64,000 bases of DNA from Desulfosarcina widdelii (GTDB lineage: Bacteria > Desulfobacterota > Desulfobacteria > Desulfobacterales > Desulfosarcinaceae). Positions 45,140 through 53,950 of the stretch are shown one piece after another; within the stretch, counting starts at the first letter, position 1, and each line of letters opens with the position of its first letter. The DNA lies in assembly GCF_009688965.1 (NCBI RefSeq), contig NZ_AP021875.1, positions 4,712,001-4,776,000 of the forward strand. Direction: 5' to 3'. Below the pieces are notes generated by a model that worked only from the letters and a program-made list of their open reading frames with translations, made no database searches and was not told the DNA's origin. A program made the translations under genes and the position numbers.

Positions 45140-45484
45140 TTATTTGCCTTTGGGGCCGGTTTTGGCTGCCGGAGCCTTCTTTTTTACGGCCACTTCCTGG
45201 GTTTCGCCGTTTTTCGCCTGGGGTTTTTTGGCCGGAGCCTCCATGGGCTTGAGCCCTTTCAGGATGCGGACGACTTCCGGCCCGTTTTTGGCGAGAAAGA
45301 CCGAAATGGCATCGACGGTGCTGTCCTCCAGCTCGATATCCAGATCTCTATCCTTGATGAATGCAGCCAGGTTCTCGGCTGCATCGAGCATCTTGTCATA
45401 GGCCTCGGCCTCTTTCTTGACCAGAAACTCCTTGTCCAGTTCCACGCCATTTCGAACCACGACATACTTGGTTATAACAGCCAT
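45140..45484 (-). CDS. yebG: YebG-family protein
   Basis: A 114-residue protein matching the SOS-associated YebG family. The N terminus AVITKYVVVRNG is the usual beta strand, followed by KKEAEAYDKMLDAAENL and a helical core. After residue 85 comes a low-complexity Lys/Ala tail (VAVKKKAPAAKTGPKGK), a likely DNA-interaction or linker region. GAAGGAG precedes the ATG at 45484. In E. coli yebG is LexA-controlled; I saw no canonical LexA box here. It heads a small unit with its shortened paralogue and the tRNA deacylase gene. Confidence 0.8.
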   Translation of the reverse strand: MAVITKYVVVRNGVELDKEFLVKKEAEAYDKMLDAAENLAAFIKDRDLDIELEDSTVDAISVFLAKNGPEVVRILKGLKPMEAPAKKPQAKNGETQEVAVKKKAPAAKTGPKGK

Positions 45485-45509
45485 GATCGATACTCCTTCG
45501 AGGGCTATT

Positions 45510-45651
45510 GTGCTCATCCAGAAATGCCCAATTTGCCCGATATCTTTAATTTTACCCTCGGAATATCAACTATATGCCTGTGGTAAAACCCGAGCTAAAA
45601 TTGGTCGTGCGCCTCGATCTCGACCAAATTGGCCTATTTCTGGATGAACAC
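45510..45651 (-). repeat. Structured palindromic element C, candidate RNA on the minus strand
   Basis: A 142-base element 25 bases upstream of yebG. Its ends pair over 16 bp: GTGTTCATCCAGAAAT (from 45651, minus strand) with ATTTCTGGATGAGCAC, including one G-U pair; pairing continues into CAATTTG/CAAATTG. Its centre TTTTA-CCACAGG ... CGAGGG-TAAAA repeats the internal loop of element B with a changed but still paired stem. A side hairpin TTGGTCG/CGACCAA is extra. The rest of the region 45485-45767 shows no gene. Confidence 0.5.
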
Positions 45652-45767
45652 ATTTATTGACGTTTTATAAAATTGAAATCGGGGGCGGTGGGCCACACAG
45701 GCAAAGGCAGGCAACACCATTCCGGGGCGTCGGGCTTTTACGTAAGCGTCAAGGGGAAAAGTGGCCA

Positions 45768-46490
45768 TCATTTCCGACGCTGCAGGTACTTGCGCTGCAA
45801 GTCGTAAATAACCTGGATCAGCCGCTGCTGCTCTTCTTTTCCCATATCCTTGAATTCAAAGGCGTAACGGTAAAAGCCGCGATCCTTGTCATGCTCGATC
45901 CGTTTGACTTCCGCGTGTTTGACATAAACCGTTTCATCGGGCTCGTTTTCGTCACCGGGAAAGATGATGCGGATATCGTAAACCTGCTGATCCATTTTCA
46001 GCACGGATCCTCGCATGAACTTGAAATTGTGCTTGACCAGAACCCCGTAAGCGCCACCCTGGCTGACATTGATCAGGTCAATCACGCCCTTGATTTTTTT
46101 AAGGGTGAAATGCATGCGTGTTCCGGTCAGGGCATCGACCCGGAAGTTGCGACGCCGCTGCAGGCGCTCTACGTGCTCGGGAAAAGGAATTTTCAGGCCC
46201 TGTTCGACAAGTTCCCCGCCCCGGGTGCTGAAGATGTATTCCAGTTGGTCCGGCCCGTTGAAATTGAAGCGCAGGTGCCAAAGGTCCTGGTCGGCGGCGG
46301 CCTCCTTGAAATCCTCCGGGGGATCGACGAGCAGGTAGTCGTCTTTGCCGTCTCTGGAAATACCGGTGATGCAGGTGAGACGGTCGAAGCCGGCGCCCAC
46401 GACATTCATTGAAATGATAATTTTTTTTTCAATCAGCTCGTTGAACAAATCGGCGAGCTTTTCCCCCTGGACTTTACCTGCATCCCCCAT
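45768..46490 (-). CDS. PilZ-domain c-di-GMP-binding protein (YcgR-like)
   Basis: A 240-residue protein with a YcgR-type N-terminal domain and a PilZ domain (about residues 110-225). The c-di-GMP motif RLQRRRNFRVDA gives RxxxR, and the second element is INVSQGGAYG, where the usual D/NxSxxG is satisfied by Asn. Such proteins slow flagella or regulate surface behaviour when c-di-GMP is high. It ends in a basic helix (LQRKYLQRRK). No flagellar genes lie in the window. Confidence 0.85.
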   Translation of the reverse strand: MGDAGKVQGEKLADLFNELIEKKIIISMNVVGAGFDRLTCITGISRDGKDDYLLVDPPEDFKEAAADQDLWHLRFNFNGPDQLEYIFSTRGGELVEQGLKIPFPEHVERLQRRRNFRVDALTGTRMHFTLKKIKGVIDLINVSQGGAYGVLVKHNFKFMRGSVLKMDQQVYDIRIIFPGDENEPDETVYVKHAEVKRIEHDKDRGFYRYAFEFKDMGKEEQQRLIQVIYDLQRKYLQRRK

Positions 46491-46653
46491 AGTTAAAGAC
46501 CTTTATCCCGACGCCAATTTCGTACGATCTATGGTTTCCTTTTTCCTTAATTAAAATTGCCCGTGATTTCATTTTCGGTCAATCTCGCAGGTTCTTTACC
46601 ACAGAGCCAAGCGAACGATGCAATAATTTTTTTATGTCCAATGGATATCGTTA

Positions 46654-46890
46654 CTATTGATCATCGTTCCGGCTGTCTAGTTGCTTCAATCTTTCGGCCT
46701 GCCTGGTTTCTATTTCACCCAGTTCATCCTTCATATTTTGATAACGATCCAAGTCCTTTTTTCCGGCCAGCTCTTCTACGGTATTGTCCACTTTTTCGCG
46801 GTTTTCGGTACCCTCGCATCCGAAGACCGCCAGCAATATACCAAGAAAACATGTACAAAGCAGCTTTCCGGAAATACTGCGAATATACAT
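46654..46890 (-). CDS. Small lipoprotein
   Basis: A 78-residue protein with a signal peptide ending in a lipobox (LGILLAVFGC). The mature part is about 55 residues, highly charged and helical (TVEELAGKKDLDRYQNMKDE), probably a coiled coil. The ATG at 46890 follows AAGGGG; the frame extends upstream into the panB 3' end but that start is unlikely. It begins 23 bases after panB and may be its last operon member. Function unknown. Confidence 0.6.
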   Translation of the reverse strand: MYIRSISGKLLCTCFLGILLAVFGCEGTENREKVDNTVEELAGKKDLDRYQNMKDELGEIETRQAERLKQLDSRNDDQ

Positions 46891-46913
46891 CGGTTCCCCT
46901 TTCAGTTGGTATT

Positions 46914-47768
46914 TCAATCTTTTTTCAAGGCTGCTTTCAAGGCCGCCAGGGCTTCGTCGGGCATGCCGAAGCTGTGCTCGGGCGCCGGGAAGCTGCCCGC
47001 CCGGACTTCCTGGCCATAGGCCTTGATGGCATCGATAATCGTGGGGCGGACCTTCGTGTACTGCTTGACGAATTTGGGCACGAAGCGGTCGAACAGGCCC
47101 ACCATATCGTGGGTGACCAGCACCTGGCCATCCACACCCACCCCGGCACCGATGCCGATCACCGGCACGGCAACCGATTCGGCCAGCAGGGCGCCCAGCG
47201 GCGCCGGGACAGCCTCGGCCACGATGGAAAAGGCACCGGCGGTTTCCAGGGCGCTGGCGTCTTCGACGATTTTACGGGCCGCTGCCGCGTCCTTGCCCTG
47301 CATTTTGAAGCCCCCTAACGCGCTGGCCGTCTGGGGCGTCAGCCCCACATGCCCCTGGACGGGGATGCCGGCCTTGACAATGGCCTCCACCACCGGCGCG
47401 AAATCCACGCCGCCCTCCAGCTTGACGGCATCGCAGCCACCTTCCTTCATCAGCCTTCCGGCATTGATGACGGCATCACGGATGCCCGTGTTATAACTCA
47501 TGAAGGGCATGTCCCCAATCACCATGGCCCGTTTGCATCCGCGCACCACCGCCTGGATGTGGTGGATCATCATTTCCATGGTCACCGGCACCGTGCTGTC
47601 CAGTCCCAACACCACCATGCCTAAAGAGTCGCCCACCAGGGCCATATCGACGCCGGCCTCGTCGGCCATGAGCCCGAAGGGGTAATCATAGGCGGTCACC
47701 ATGACCAGTTTGCGGCCCTCCTTTTTGGCCTGAATGATACCGGGAACGGTTACTTTGCCTTCAGCCAT
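46914..47768 (-). CDS. panB: 3-methyl-2-oxobutanoate hydroxymethyltransferase
   Basis: A 284-residue PanB, a decamer-forming TIM-barrel enzyme. It has the N-terminal TAYDYPFGLMADEAGVDMAL, the metal-binding VGDSLGM, VIGDMPFMSY, and VKLEGG segments. It transfers a hydroxymethyl group from 5,10-methylene-THF to 2-oxoisovalerate to form ketopantoate, the first step of pantothenate synthesis. GAGAGGAGG precedes the ATG. It follows panE by 69 bases in the same direction, so both enzymes of pantoate synthesis are together. Confidence 0.95.
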   Translation of the reverse strand: MAEGKVTVPGIIQAKKEGRKLVMVTAYDYPFGLMADEAGVDMALVGDSLGMVVLGLDSTVPVTMEMMIHHIQAVVRGCKRAMVIGDMPFMSYNTGIRDAVINAGRLMKEGGCDAVKLEGGVDFAPVVEAIVKAGIPVQGHVGLTPQTASALGGFKMQGKDAAAARKIVEDASALETAGAFSIVAEAVPAPLGALLAESVAVPVIGIGAGVGVDGQVLVTHDMVGLFDRFVPKFVKQYTKVRPTIIDAIKAYGQEVRAGSFPAPEHSFGMPDEALAALKAALKKD

Positions 47769-47837
47769 GAATGCCTCCTCTCCGATTACCTGCTGTTGGA
47801 TTGCAACGTCCTTTTTTGCCTTAAAGATGCGGCGATT

Positions 47838-48749
47838 TCAATAGTGGGCCTGAAGCGTCTCCACCAAGGCGGAGAGGGTCTGGTTGACCGGCGCCGGCAC
47901 CCTGACCTTTTGGGCCTCACGGACGATGAAGCCGTTAATGGCGCCGATTTCAGTCATCCGGCGGCTGTCCACATCCTGGCCCATGGACGACCGGTTGGTC
48001 CCGGTGGCCTGGGCCACCTGAAACACCTTTTCCACCGGATCGCCCTCGATGGCGATGCCCCGGGCCTCGGCAACGGCCATGGCCTCTTCGACCGCATCCC
48101 GGGAAAGCCGACGGGTCTGTTCCAGGTCCAGCAGTTGGCCGTTCTTGATGCCCGTCAGGGCTGTAATGGCGTTGATGCCCACGTTGATGAACAGCTTGGC
48201 CCACATGACGCTTCGCACCTCGGCCACCACCCGGGTGGCGATGCCCGCCTTGTCGAATGCTTCGGCGACGGCCTCGGCACCGGCCGTTCCCTCCTCGTAC
48301 CAGGGGCCGATGACCGTATCCCCGCTGCCGGCGTGGCGAATCGCTCCTGGACCCAGAAAGGTCGCGCCGTGGGACGTCGTTCCGGCGATGATCCGAATGG
48401 GGTCGAGGGCCTCGGCGAGGGCTTCGGCATTGCCCATGCCGTTTTGCAGGGTCAACACCGGCGCCGATGGTCCAGCCAGCCGGGCGACGGTCCGGGCCGC
48501 TTCCGCTGTCTGGGTGGATTTGACGAATACGATGCACAGATCCGTGGGGCCGACGCTGTTCGCATCCTGCGTCGCCCGAATCCGGATTTGGCGCCGGGTG
48601 CCCTCTTTTTCGACGACAAGGCCCTCGGCGTTGACGGCATCCACGTGATCCTGGCGGATGTCCAGCAGGGTGACCTCCTGTCCGGCTTCGGCGAGCAGGG
48701 CGCCGAACAGGCTGCCCATGGCGCCGGCACCGATTACTGCGATTTTCAT
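47838..48749 (-). CDS. panE: 2-dehydropantoate 2-reductase
   Basis: A 303-residue ketopantoate reductase. The Rossmann motif is IAVIGAGAMGSLFGALLA. VKSTQT and the LQNGMGN loop follow. The second domain begins with MWAKLFINVGINAIT, carrying the catalytic Lys and Asn. It reduces ketopantoate to pantoate with NADPH. Its ATG shares one base with the dppF stop (TGATG), so it is translationally coupled to the peptide transporter. Association with panB makes it the likely true PanE of the two copies in this window. Confidence 0.9.
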   Translation of the reverse strand: MKIAVIGAGAMGSLFGALLAEAGQEVTLLDIRQDHVDAVNAEGLVVEKEGTRRQIRIRATQDANSVGPTDLCIVFVKSTQTAEAARTVARLAGPSAPVLTLQNGMGNAEALAEALDPIRIIAGTTSHGATFLGPGAIRHAGSGDTVIGPWYEEGTAGAEAVAEAFDKAGIATRVVAEVRSVMWAKLFINVGINAITALTGIKNGQLLDLEQTRRLSRDAVEEAMAVAEARGIAIEGDPVEKVFQVAQATGTNRSSMGQDVDSRRMTEIGAINGFIVREAQKVRVPAPVNQTLSALVETLQAHY

Positions 48750-49747
48750 CACGAACCTCCAGTCGTTCCCTGGCCGCCATTGAGCCAACAGGCAAGTTGA
48801 TGGTTGCCATCCACCGTAATTAATGGCGGCCGGTTTGTCGTGCAGTGCTGCATCGCATGGGGACAGCGGGGATGGTAGGCACAACCGGCGGGCAGCGCCG
48901 CCGGGTCCGGCGGTTCGCCCTCCACCGGTATCGTGGAGAAATCGACCCGGGGATCGGGCCGGGGGATGGCCGACACCAGGGCCCGGGTATAAGGATGCCT
49001 GCAATGCCGATGAAATCCGTCGGCAGCGGCGATTTCAACAAGATGGCCGGCGTACATGACGGCGATTCGATCGCAGAAACGTTCGACCACGCCGATGTCG
49101 TGGGAGATGAAGAGATACGCCATGCCCAAACGATCCTGCAGGTCCTTCATCAGGTTGAGAATTTGGGCCTGGATGGAGACATCGAGGGCGCTGACCGGTT
49201 CGTCGGCAACGATCAGATCCGGCCGTACGGAAAGCGCCCGGGCAATACCGATTCGCTGACGCTGACCGCCGGAGAATTCGTGCGGAAAGCGGTCCAGATC
49301 GCTTTTCCCCAGGCCCACGGCCGCCAGCAGTTCAGTGGCGCGATCCCTTCGCTCCTGACCGGAGAGAACGGTGCCGGTATTCAATAGCGGTTCAGTGACG
49401 CTGGCAGCCACTGTCATGCGAGGGTCCAGGCTGGCGTAAGGATCCTGGAAGATGAACTGCATCCGTTTTCTCAGGGGCCGCAAGGACTGACGGTCCAGGC
49501 TGCCGATTTCCCGGTTGTCGAAAAAAATGGCTCCGCCGGTCGGAGCAATCAATCGCACCACCGTGCGGGCCAACGTGCTCTTGCCGCATCCCGATTCGCC
49601 TACCAGGCCTAAACTTTCTCCCCGGCCGATGGAAAAGTTGATGCCGTTGACCGCCCGCACCCAACCTCGGGGGCGGGAAAACAAACCGCCGCCCAGCGGA
49701 AAATGCTTGGTCAGATCGGTAACGGTCAACAGGGAAGAAGCGTTCAT
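48749..49747 (-). CDS. dppF: Dipeptide/oligopeptide ABC transporter ATPase, DppF type
   Basis: A 332-residue ATPase with Walker A GLVGESGCGKSTLARTV, Walker B LIVADEPVSALD and signature FSGGQRQRIGIARAL. The C-terminal Opp/Dpp extension has the Cys cluster CAYHPRCPHAMQHC that binds an Fe-S cluster in related proteins. It pairs with DppD to energise the DppBC channel. It is separated from dppD by 116 bases that hold no gene but contain a CACTTC/GAAGTG palindrome. Confidence 0.92.
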   Translation of the reverse strand: MNASSLLTVTDLTKHFPLGGGLFSRPRGWVRAVNGINFSIGRGESLGLVGESGCGKSTLARTVVRLIAPTGGAIFFDNREIGSLDRQSLRPLRKRMQFIFQDPYASLDPRMTVAASVTEPLLNTGTVLSGQERRDRATELLAAVGLGKSDLDRFPHEFSGGQRQRIGIARALSVRPDLIVADEPVSALDVSIQAQILNLMKDLQDRLGMAYLFISHDIGVVERFCDRIAVMYAGHLVEIAAADGFHRHCRHPYTRALVSAIPRPDPRVDFSTIPVEGEPPDPAALPAGCAYHPRCPHAMQHCTTNRPPLITVDGNHQLACWLNGGQGTTGGS

Positions 49748-49863
49748 GAATTGGTCCGGCGTTTTTCTCTATGGTGATCTATCCACACTTCATGAAGAAG
49801 TGCAATTGAGAAATTGTGGAATCTTTGGATAAAATCGACGATTGGCAAAATTCAGCCAAGCCC

Positions 49864-50859
49864 TCAATTCCCGAATTTCTCATCACTTTGGTCGTTATAC
49901 AGCCAACAGGCGACCTGCCTGCCCGCTTGAACCGATTCCAGCCGCGGCGTTTGGATGCCACAGCGGTCGAACGCGGATTCACAGCGCCCGGCAAAGGGAC
50001 AGCCGCAAACGGGTTCCGTGGCGGCCGGAACCGTGCCGGGAATTTCGTGCAGCCGGCCGGGTGCGGCCCCCAGCCGAGGCACGCATTGAAGCAGCCCGCG
50101 GGTGTACGGGTGCAGCGGCTCGTCAAAAAGGGGCCCGACGCCGGCGGTCTCCACTACGCGGCCGGCGTACATCACCGCCACGGTCCCGGCCGTCTGGGCC
50201 ACCACGCCCAGGTCGTGAGTGATGAACATCATGGCCGAACCCGTTTCGGATTTCAGCTCCGCCATCAATGCCAGTATCTGACGCTGCAGGGTGACGTCCA
50301 GCGCCGTAGTGGGCTCGTCGGCAATCAGCAGGCGCGGGCGGCAGATCATGGCCATGGCGATCATCACCCGCTGGCGCATACCGCCGGAAAGCTGGTGGGG
50401 GTAGCTGTTCATGCGCTGCCGGGCCGAGGGGATGCGCACCCGGTCGAGCCATCGAACCGCCTTTTTGCGGGCCGTCTCTTTTGAAATGCCCAGATGGGTC
50501 GTCAGCGGTTCCACCATCTGACGGCCGATGGTCAACACGGGATTCAGGGCGGTCATGGGTTCCTGGAAAATCATGCCGATTTTGCGGCCCCGGATGCGGC
50601 GAAGGGTTTCCGACGGCGCCTGGAGCAGATCCTGCCCTTCGAACAGAACCCTGCCGTCCACCACACGGCCCGGCGGCGACGGCACGAGACCCACCACGGC
50701 CAGGGCGGTTACGCTTTTGCCGCAACCCGATTCGCCCACCAGTCCCAAGGTTTCGCCGGGAGCAATGGAAAGGTCGACCGAAGAAACGGCCCGGCCAATG
50801 CCCTCGGGCGTTTTGAAGTGGACCGACAGATCCCGGATGTCCAGCAGCGGATCACTCAA
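49864..50859 (-). CDS. dppD: Dipeptide/oligopeptide ABC transporter ATPase, DppD type
   Basis: A 331-residue ATPase. Walker A is GLVGESGCGKSVTALAV, the signature LSGGMRQRVMIAMAM and Walker B LLIADEPTTALD. The C-terminal Cys cluster is CGCPFAGRCESAFDRC. The start is the TTG at 50859, overlapping the stop of the peptidase gene (TTGA); the long upstream open frame is an artefact of the overlap. GGAG lies 8 bases upstream. Confidence 0.9.
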   Translation of the reverse strand: MSDPLLDIRDLSVHFKTPEGIGRAVSSVDLSIAPGETLGLVGESGCGKSVTALAVVGLVPSPPGRVVDGRVLFEGQDLLQAPSETLRRIRGRKIGMIFQEPMTALNPVLTIGRQMVEPLTTHLGISKETARKKAVRWLDRVRIPSARQRMNSYPHQLSGGMRQRVMIAMAMICRPRLLIADEPTTALDVTLQRQILALMAELKSETGSAMMFITHDLGVVAQTAGTVAVMYAGRVVETAGVGPLFDEPLHPYTRGLLQCVPRLGAAPGRLHEIPGTVPAATEPVCGCPFAGRCESAFDRCGIQTPRLESVQAGRQVACWLYNDQSDEKFGN

Positions 50860-52139
50860 CCATCCATCTCCGGATCGAGGTAATGCAGTGCCGTCAGGGC
50901 ATAGATGCGGGCTGTATTCACCAGTTGGTCCAAGTCCACCCATTCGTCTACCTGGTGGGGCACCTGGCGGTCGCCCGCGCCCATTGTGACGATGGGGATA
51001 TTTTTGCAGGACCAGAGAAAGGTTCCGTCGGTGGCGCCGGGAACGCCGGCAAATTGAGGCTCCTCTTTTTCGATCCGTCGGCTGGCCCACACAGCCGAAG
51101 TGACCACCGGATCGTTTTCGTCGGTGCGGGTGCAGGGCCGGTCGGAAAGAAATTCCACGGTAACCGAGATTTCATCGGGACGCTGGATGTCCAGCCGCCG
51201 GTCGAGTTCCCGGTAGTGCCGATGGGTCTCTACGGTTGTCCGCTCGGCCAATTCCAACAAGGCGCTGCGGATGGCGTCATGCTGCTGATCGGGAGTGGTA
51301 CGGACATCTACAAGAATTTCAGCCTCCCCGGGCATCACATTAAGTTGGGGCGGTCCCTGGGCCGGCGCCTGAATCACCGTGGGAGTGAAGCTGGGCCAGC
51401 CCAACAGGGGATCTTTGCCAGGGTGCTCGATGGCCTCGGATTCCAGATCGGCCAGGCCGTCGATGATCAGGGCCACGGCCGGCGCCGGGTTGAGGCCGGA
51501 AAGGGGCATGGCCCCATGGCTCATGCGGCCGTTTACGACAAAGCGGGCGCGCACGGCCCCTTTTTGGGCAATGCAGATCAGGCCGTCCTGGGGTTCGCAG
51601 ATCACCGCGGCCGTTACTGTATCGGCATGGCCTTGGTCGATAAAATGCTGCACGCCGGTCATCATGCCTTCTTCGTCGCACAACACCCCACCCACGACCG
51701 CGCCGGCCAGGGGCAGGCCCGCCGCTTTGAGCGCCGCCATGGCCACCAGCATGGCGGCCAGGTTGCCTTTGGTATCGTTGGTGCCCCGGCCGAACATGCG
51801 GCCTTTTTCAATCTGGGCTCCGAAGGGGTCATATCTCCAGCGGGATCGGTCTCCGGCGGTGACCACGTCGGTATGCCCCTCAAACATGAGGGTGCGGCTG
51901 CCAGGGCCGCCCTCCCAGCGGACGATCACATTGGGCCGGCCCGGTGCCACTTCCTCCGTGGTGACGTCAAACCCACGCTGGCTGGCCCAGCAGGCGGCCA
52001 GCTCCGCCGCCGGCCGTTCGCTGGTGCCAGCCCCGGGGTCCCACACCGTGTTGCAGCGCACCAGACTGGCAGTCAGGTCGATTACCTCTCGGGGATCAAT
52101 CTGGGCAAGGACTTTTTTTACAGATTTTTCCGATATCAT
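50856..52139 (-). CDS. M20-family metallopeptidase
   Basis: A 427-residue M20/ArgE-DapE-type zinc peptidase. The metal site is visible: His and Asp in FEGHTDVV, Asp in GRGTNDTKGN, catalytic and ligand Glu in LCDEEGM. The dimerisation domain lies at about residues 205-320. It hydrolyses peptide or N-acyl amide bonds. M20 includes carnosinases that split beta-alanyl dipeptides, which is interesting next to the P1 aminopeptidase and pan genes, but substrate choice is not visible in sequence. It sits between dppC and dppD, embedded in the transporter operon. Confidence 0.88.
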   Translation of the reverse strand: MISEKSVKKVLAQIDPREVIDLTASLVRCNTVWDPGAGTSERPAAELAACWASQRGFDVTTEEVAPGRPNVIVRWEGGPGSRTLMFEGHTDVVTAGDRSRWRYDPFGAQIEKGRMFGRGTNDTKGNLAAMLVAMAALKAAGLPLAGAVVGGVLCDEEGMMTGVQHFIDQGHADTVTAAVICEPQDGLICIAQKGAVRARFVVNGRMSHGAMPLSGLNPAPAVALIIDGLADLESEAIEHPGKDPLLGWPSFTPTVIQAPAQGPPQLNVMPGEAEILVDVRTTPDQQHDAIRSALLELAERTTVETHRHYRELDRRLDIQRPDEISVTVEFLSDRPCTRTDENDPVVTSAVWASRRIEKEEPQFAGVPGATDGTFLWSCKNIPIVTMGAGDRQVPHQVDEWVDLDQLVNTARIYALTALHYLDPEMDG

Positions 52140-52162
52140 CAGACTCCCCTTAATTGTTTAAA

Positions 52163-52978
52163 TTATCTCAACCTGGGATCCAGGATGTCCCGCAGCCCGT
52201 CTCCCAGCAAATTGAAGCCCAGCACAGCCCAGGCAATGGCCAGACCGGGAAACAGCGCCATCCAGGGCGCCAGTTCCATGAAGGTCTGAGCCTCGTTCAG
52301 CATCCGGCCCCAGGATGGGTGCGGCGGCTGGGTGCCCAGACCCAGATAGCTCAAACCGGCTTCGGCCAGAATCGCCACGGCGAATTGCACCGTGGCCTGG
52401 ACGATCAATGGAGAGAGAATGTTGGGCAGCACATGGCGGCGCACAATTGCCGCCTCTCCCTGTCCGGCAATCCGTGCTGCGGCAATGTAGTCCAGCTCTT
52501 TGACCGTCAGGGCACTGGCCCGGGCGAGCCGGGCGAACACCGGGATATAGAAGATGCCGATGGCCAGCATGGCGTTGATCACCGACGGCCCCAGTATCGC
52601 GGTGATCAGGATGGCCGACAGCACGGCCGGAAAACTGAAGAGCAGGTCCGAAACGCGCATGACGGCCTCGTCGACCAAACGGTGTCCCCAGGCGGCGGCC
52701 AGCCCCAACAAAACGCCTGCGCTCATGCCGATGGCCACGGTCATCAGCCCAACGATGATAGAGTTCACCGCTCCGGCCATGACCCGGGAAAGCATGTCCC
52801 GACCATACTGGTCCGTTCCAAGCGGATGGGCCGGGGAAGGGGCTTCCAGCCGGTGGCGGGCGTCCATGACCGTCGGTTCGTACGGTGTCCAGAACAGACT
52901 GATCGCCGCCATGCAGACGACGACGGTGCAAAGGCCCAGCCCCAGAGAGAAGTTCAGGTTGCGAAAGCAGCGCCCCAT
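52163..52978 (-). CDS. dppC: Dipeptide ABC transporter permease, DppC type
   Basis: A 271-residue permease with six predicted helices. HPLGTDQYGRDMLSRVM is the standard DppC N-terminal signature, and the EAA loop is found in AARIAGQGEAAIVRRHVLPN. It forms the channel with DppB. It begins 5 bases after dppB ends. Confidence 0.93.
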   Translation of the reverse strand: MGRCFRNLNFSLGLGLCTVVVCMAAISLFWTPYEPTVMDARHRLEAPSPAHPLGTDQYGRDMLSRVMAGAVNSIIVGLMTVAIGMSAGVLLGLAAAWGHRLVDEAVMRVSDLLFSFPAVLSAILITAILGPSVINAMLAIGIFYIPVFARLARASALTVKELDYIAAARIAGQGEAAIVRRHVLPNILSPLIVQATVQFAVAILAEAGLSYLGLGTQPPHPSWGRMLNEAQTFMELAPWMALFPGLAIAWAVLGFNLLGDGLRDILDPRLR

Positions 52979-52983
52979 GGCCG

Positions 52984-53931
52984 TTATCTTTCCAGCCGGA
53001 TGCGTGGATCCACACCGGCATAGGAGAGATCCACGAGAAAGTTGACGATGACCACACCAGCCGCCATGAAGACCACCACGTCCCGCACCACGGGCAGGTC
53101 CCGCTGGCCGATGGCCTGGAACACCAGCCGGCCCAGGCCCGGCAGGGTAAACACATTTTCGATGATGATGGCGCCGGCCAGAAGCTGCCCCATCTGCAGG
53201 CCGAAAATGGTCAATACCGGAATCAGGGCGTTTTTCAAGGCATGGCCGTAGACAACGGTTCGCTCCCTGAGCCCCTTGGCCCGGGCGGTGCGTACGTAAT
53301 CCTCACGCAGCACTTCCAGCATGGAGGAACGGATCAAACGCGCCAGGATGGCCGCCCGGATCAAACCCAGGGCCAGGGCCGGCAGGAAAAGGGCTTTCAA
53401 CGATCCCCAGAAATTCTCGCTCCACCCGGGAAAGCCACCGGCGGAGAAGATCCCCCAGTGGACGGAAAAGAGCAGCATCAGCAAAATTCCCAGCCAGAAT
53501 TCGGGAATCGCAAGACCCAACTGGGTGCCGACCATTACGGCGGCATCCTGGGGCCGATTCTGATGGCGGGCGGCGAAGATGCCCAGGGGCAGGGCCAGGA
53601 CCGCGGCAATGCCCATGGCCATGAAGGCCAACGGGGCGGTCACCGCCAGGCGGGATCCGATCAGGGCCGCCACCGGAACATCGTAGGTGATGGAGTGCCC
53701 GCCGCTTCCCCTGATCAGGCTGCCCAGCCACTGGCCGTACTGGACCAGAAAGGGCTGGTCCAGTCCCAACCGGGTGCGCAGGGCTGCCAGGGTTTCGGGC
53801 GAGGCGTTGATCCCCAGGATGATCTGGGCCGGGTCGCCGGGCAGGACGAACAGCACCGAGAATACGACCAGGGAAACCAGAACGAGCAGGATCAAAAGGG
53901 ACGTCGTTTTTTTGACCAGATAGCCGATCAT
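52984..53931 (-). CDS. dppB: Dipeptide ABC transporter permease, DppB type
   Basis: A 315-residue permease with six helices. LLILLVLVSLVVFSVLFVLPGDPA is the typical DppB first helix, followed by LGLDQPFLVQYGQWL. The EAA loop is RTARAKGLRERTVVYGHALKN. It is 19 bases downstream of the binding-protein gene. Confidence 0.93.
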   Translation of the reverse strand: MIGYLVKKTTSLLILLVLVSLVVFSVLFVLPGDPAQIILGINASPETLAALRTRLGLDQPFLVQYGQWLGSLIRGSGGHSITYDVPVAALIGSRLAVTAPLAFMAMGIAAVLALPLGIFAARHQNRPQDAAVMVGTQLGLAIPEFWLGILLMLLFSVHWGIFSAGGFPGWSENFWGSLKALFLPALALGLIRAAILARLIRSSMLEVLREDYVRTARAKGLRERTVVYGHALKNALIPVLTIFGLQMGQLLAGAIIIENVFTLPGLGRLVFQAIGQRDLPVVRDVVVFMAAGVVIVNFLVDLSYAGVDPRIRLER

Positions 53932-53950
53932 GGGTTTCCGCTTGCCGGAA

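Noticed and set aside
49748..49863. Missing gene between dppD and dppF
   Set aside because: The 116-base gap has no frame with a start and ribosome binding site; only a short CACTTC/GAAGTG palindrome is seen.
50883..52289. 468-codon open frame antisense to the M20 peptidase gene
   Set aside because: Mirror frame of a clear peptidase with all metal ligands; no recognisable domain.
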